From: a bacterium
Lineage (GTDB): Bacteria > Verrucomicrobiota > Lentisphaeria > Victivallales > GWF2-38-69
NCBI GenBank assembly: GCA_021781705.1
Contig: JAJXWI010000002.1
Location: 23,342-87,341 of the forward strand
DNA: 64,000 nt
Direction: 5' to 3'
The notes below the pieces were generated by a model, which did no database searches, was not told the DNA's origin, and saw nothing but the letters and a program-made list of their open reading frames with translations. This document shows positions 61,990-64,000 of this stretch, piece after piece. Made by a program: the position numbers and the translations under genes. The stretch's first letter is position 1. Every line of letters starts with the position of its first letter.

Positions 61990-63874
61990 CTAAGATTTTT
62001 GATGGCTTTTGATACTGTTGATGATATAGGGAAAGAACTTAAGCGTCTTCGAAATTTTATCTATATCAAAACTATCTGCAGAGGTGCGCAAATCACTAGC
62101 ATATGCGCTCAGAGTCTTGCAGGACATGCTCTTGCCGAGATTGAAGAGATCAGTAGCAAACTTATAAATCTCGTTCATCACCTGTTTTCTGGATAAATCG
62201 TTAAGGACCGGAAGAAATTTATTTTCGAGGATCTTTATGAGGTTTGGGTCTATTTTCTGTTTTTCCTCAATGATTTCATATTTAGACTGAGTTTCTTTCA
62301 TTGAAGATTCATCTCCGGAACTAATTTGATATGAAGAGCCAGCGGTACCATCCTCAGTATAAATCAAATGTTCTTCAGACATTTTTACATTAGGAATATA
62401 CACTGTAAAGATACTTCCCTCGCCAACTTTGCTCTTGACACTGATCTTACCCCCCATCATTTCAGCTAAGTGTTTTGATAGGGACAACAGCCCAATGCCG
62501 CCGTACTTTGCAGTTTCAGTCATCAAATGCTTGTTGAATGATTCAAATATATACCCGAACTGATCCTTTGGTATCCCGACACCTGTATCTTCGACTGAAA
62601 ATATCAGATCTACCATATCATCTTTTCCGGCTTCCTTATCTAAAGTAAGAGTTATGCCTCCCTTGCCAGTGAATTTCACTGCATTGCCTATGATATTAAA
62701 GAGAATTTGGCGAATCCTGGCTTTGTCAGCCATAATGAATAGAGGAACACCCTTTTTTATCTCAACAGCAAATAAAAGTCCTTTCTTCTTAACATGATCC
62801 TTGAATAATCCTCCGATTTCATTCAGGAGAATTTGAGTACTAACCAGTTCACATCGTGGGACTACTTTACCTGCCTCGATTTTCGAGAGGTCGAGAATGT
62901 CATTTAAAATACTCATCAGAGCTTTAGAGCTTGTTTGAATCGACTTGACCTGGAACGCTGTTTTTCATCTTTCAATGAAGCATAGAGTAGATCAGAAAAT
63001 CCTATAATGGCGTTCATCGGCGTACGTACCTCATGCGACATGTTGTAAATAAATGCGCTTTTGGCACGGTTTGCGACTTGGGCCTGATCTCTTGCATTTA
63101 TCAGATCTGTAGTACGTTCATTCACCAGCTCTTCAAGATGGTCGCGGTATTTCTGTAGTTCTTCCTCATTTTTTTTACGCTCGGTAATGTCGTGACAATA
63201 TTCTATTATCTGCACAACGTCTCCGCTGGCATTAAAAACTGGAGAAGCATATATTTCAACATTTCTTTCACGTCCTTCATTATCAAAATGAATATGCTCT
63301 ACCGTAACAGGATTTTTTTTATTTTTAACTTCTTCAAGAAGACATACATGACCGCCAGAACACGGAATATCGGAATGATGGGTAAGCTTATGACATTTGA
63401 TACCTATTTCATGATCATTAATTTCTGATGCTTTACTTGCCATTGTAATCGTATAGGCAGAGGCATCTATAACATAAAATGGGCTGCTATATAGAATCTA
63501 TGATTACCTTGAGGAAATTTGCTTGATAACGGATTTTGTTCTCGGCCTCCATCCTTTCGGAAGTGTCAGTGAAAAAAACTAACATGCATTCGGCGTCGTT
63601 AAAGTTAATTCTAATGGATCTAATGTCAGCGTAAAACAGGGTGCCGTCTTTGCGCAAACACGGGATAGTCGCAGCCAATGGCCTGGATCCTTGAGACAGG
63701 TCTTCGAAGGCAGTCACTATCTCGCTCAAAGCTTCATTCGGATGAAGATTCGCAACTTCCTGTTGAAGGAACTCTTCCTGAGTATAACCAAACATCGCGC
63801 ATATAGCAGGGTTTGCAAAAGCGAATTGCTTATTTTGCAAGATTACCACGAGAATCCCATCCGGGGGCCTCCAT
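61990..63874 (-). pseudogene. PAS-PAS histidine kinase split by three frameshifts
   Basis: Three adjacent frames give one kinase. First frame (63487 to about 63874): PAS domain with FAFANPAICAMFGYTQEEFL. Restoring one base in the CCCCC run at 63862-63866 would start it at ATG 63874 as MEAPDGILVV. Second frame (62916-63443): second PAS with ITERKKNEEELQKYRDHLEE and HisKA NMSHEVRTPMNAIIGFSDLL. Third frame (61990-62916): LNDILDLSKIEAGK, HATPase with QILFNIIGNAVKFT, VEDTGVGIPKDQ and GGIGLLSLSKHLAEMMGG. Breaks are at about 63490 and at an A5 run near 62952. It is either a decayed gene or a stretch with sequencing errors; the intact product would be about 625 aa. Confidence 0.75.
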
Positions 63875-63876
63875 GA

Positions 63877-64000
63877 AAAGTGACTTATCCTGCATATTTC
63901 ATGAACAGCCAGAAATTGTGGAAAAAGTCAGAACCCTATGTTTTTTTGTCGTATTATGCAAAAATGAGCACCGAAATATGCGGTTTTTCATTATGCAGGC
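63877..64000. other. Right edge, nothing recognised
   Basis: The last 124 bases contain no open frame of note. Direct and inverted GCATAAT words occur (TATGCAAAAA, CATTATGC). It is probably the promoter region of the broken kinase gene. Confidence 0.35.

Overview
The window is AT-rich bacterial chromosome using the standard code (TGA is a normal stop). The best taxonomic clue is the pilus-like cluster at 15.6-24.6 kb, whose gene order (PilM-like, Amuc_1100-like, Amuc_1099-like, Amuc_1098-like secretin) is the one known from Akkermansia and other Verrucomicrobiota/Lentisphaerota. Three glycine-rich RRM proteins and a pyruvoyl arginine decarboxylase closest in pattern to chlamydial AaxB also fit the PVC superphylum. 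I infer a PVC bacterium, perhaps Lentisphaerota-like. Several exported orphan proteins, including an ankyrin-like protein with a possible papain-like protease core, hint at interaction with hosts or other cells, but do not prove it.

Layout. Bases 1-485: end of a TPR protein and hairpin repeats. 0.5-6.3 kb (minus): lepA-lepB-lnt, then tlyA. 6.3-8.4 kb: an exported orphan and a dead IS630-type transposase. 8.4-15.5 kb: recX (minus), then rph, a possible 25-aa ORF, an RdgC-like gene, guaB and a Mg2+ P-type ATPase. 15.6-24.6 kb: five-gene pilus-like operon with two tandem secretins. 25.0-37.1 kb (minus): one long translation block, rpsP-khpA-trmD-rplS-rnhB-thrS-infC, then three RRM genes and an exported arginine decarboxylase, then rpmI-rplT-pheS, a Dph6-like PP-loop gene and pheT. 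It is the classical thrS-infC-rpmI-rplT-pheST order with insertions. 37.4-39.6 kb: lipoprotein, hpt, mraY. 39.7-43.2 kb (minus): ankyrin/protease-like protein and a pair of small membrane proteins. 43.4-46.8 kb: rpmH-rnpA-yidD-yidC-jag and tRNA-Pro.

46.8-64 kb is accessory: transposase and group II intron remnants, a repeat-bearing exported protein behind a structured leader, a toxin-antitoxin pair, a histidine kinase interrupted in frame by a hairpin element, a dihydroorotate dehydrogenase-like iron-sulfur protein, an internally duplicated membrane protein, an exported methyltransferase, a GPP34 protein, a K+ channel, larE, and a histidine kinase broken by frameshifts. The region is strewn with palindromic repeats of several families. 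The most distinctive is a 70-75 bp hairpin (seven copies) that brackets intact-length and deleted copies of a GxxExxY (PD-(D/E)XK-like) gene. The same deletion derivative occurs at two places, which suggests it spread as a unit.

Working together: the translation block supplies ribosomal proteins, initiation factor, tRNA synthetases and rRNA/tRNA modification; rnpA-yidD-yidC-jag and lepB-lnt serve tRNA processing, membrane insertion and export; the pilus-like operon would build an envelope-spanning fibre or secretion assembly. All homology calls are from reading motifs; no searches were run.
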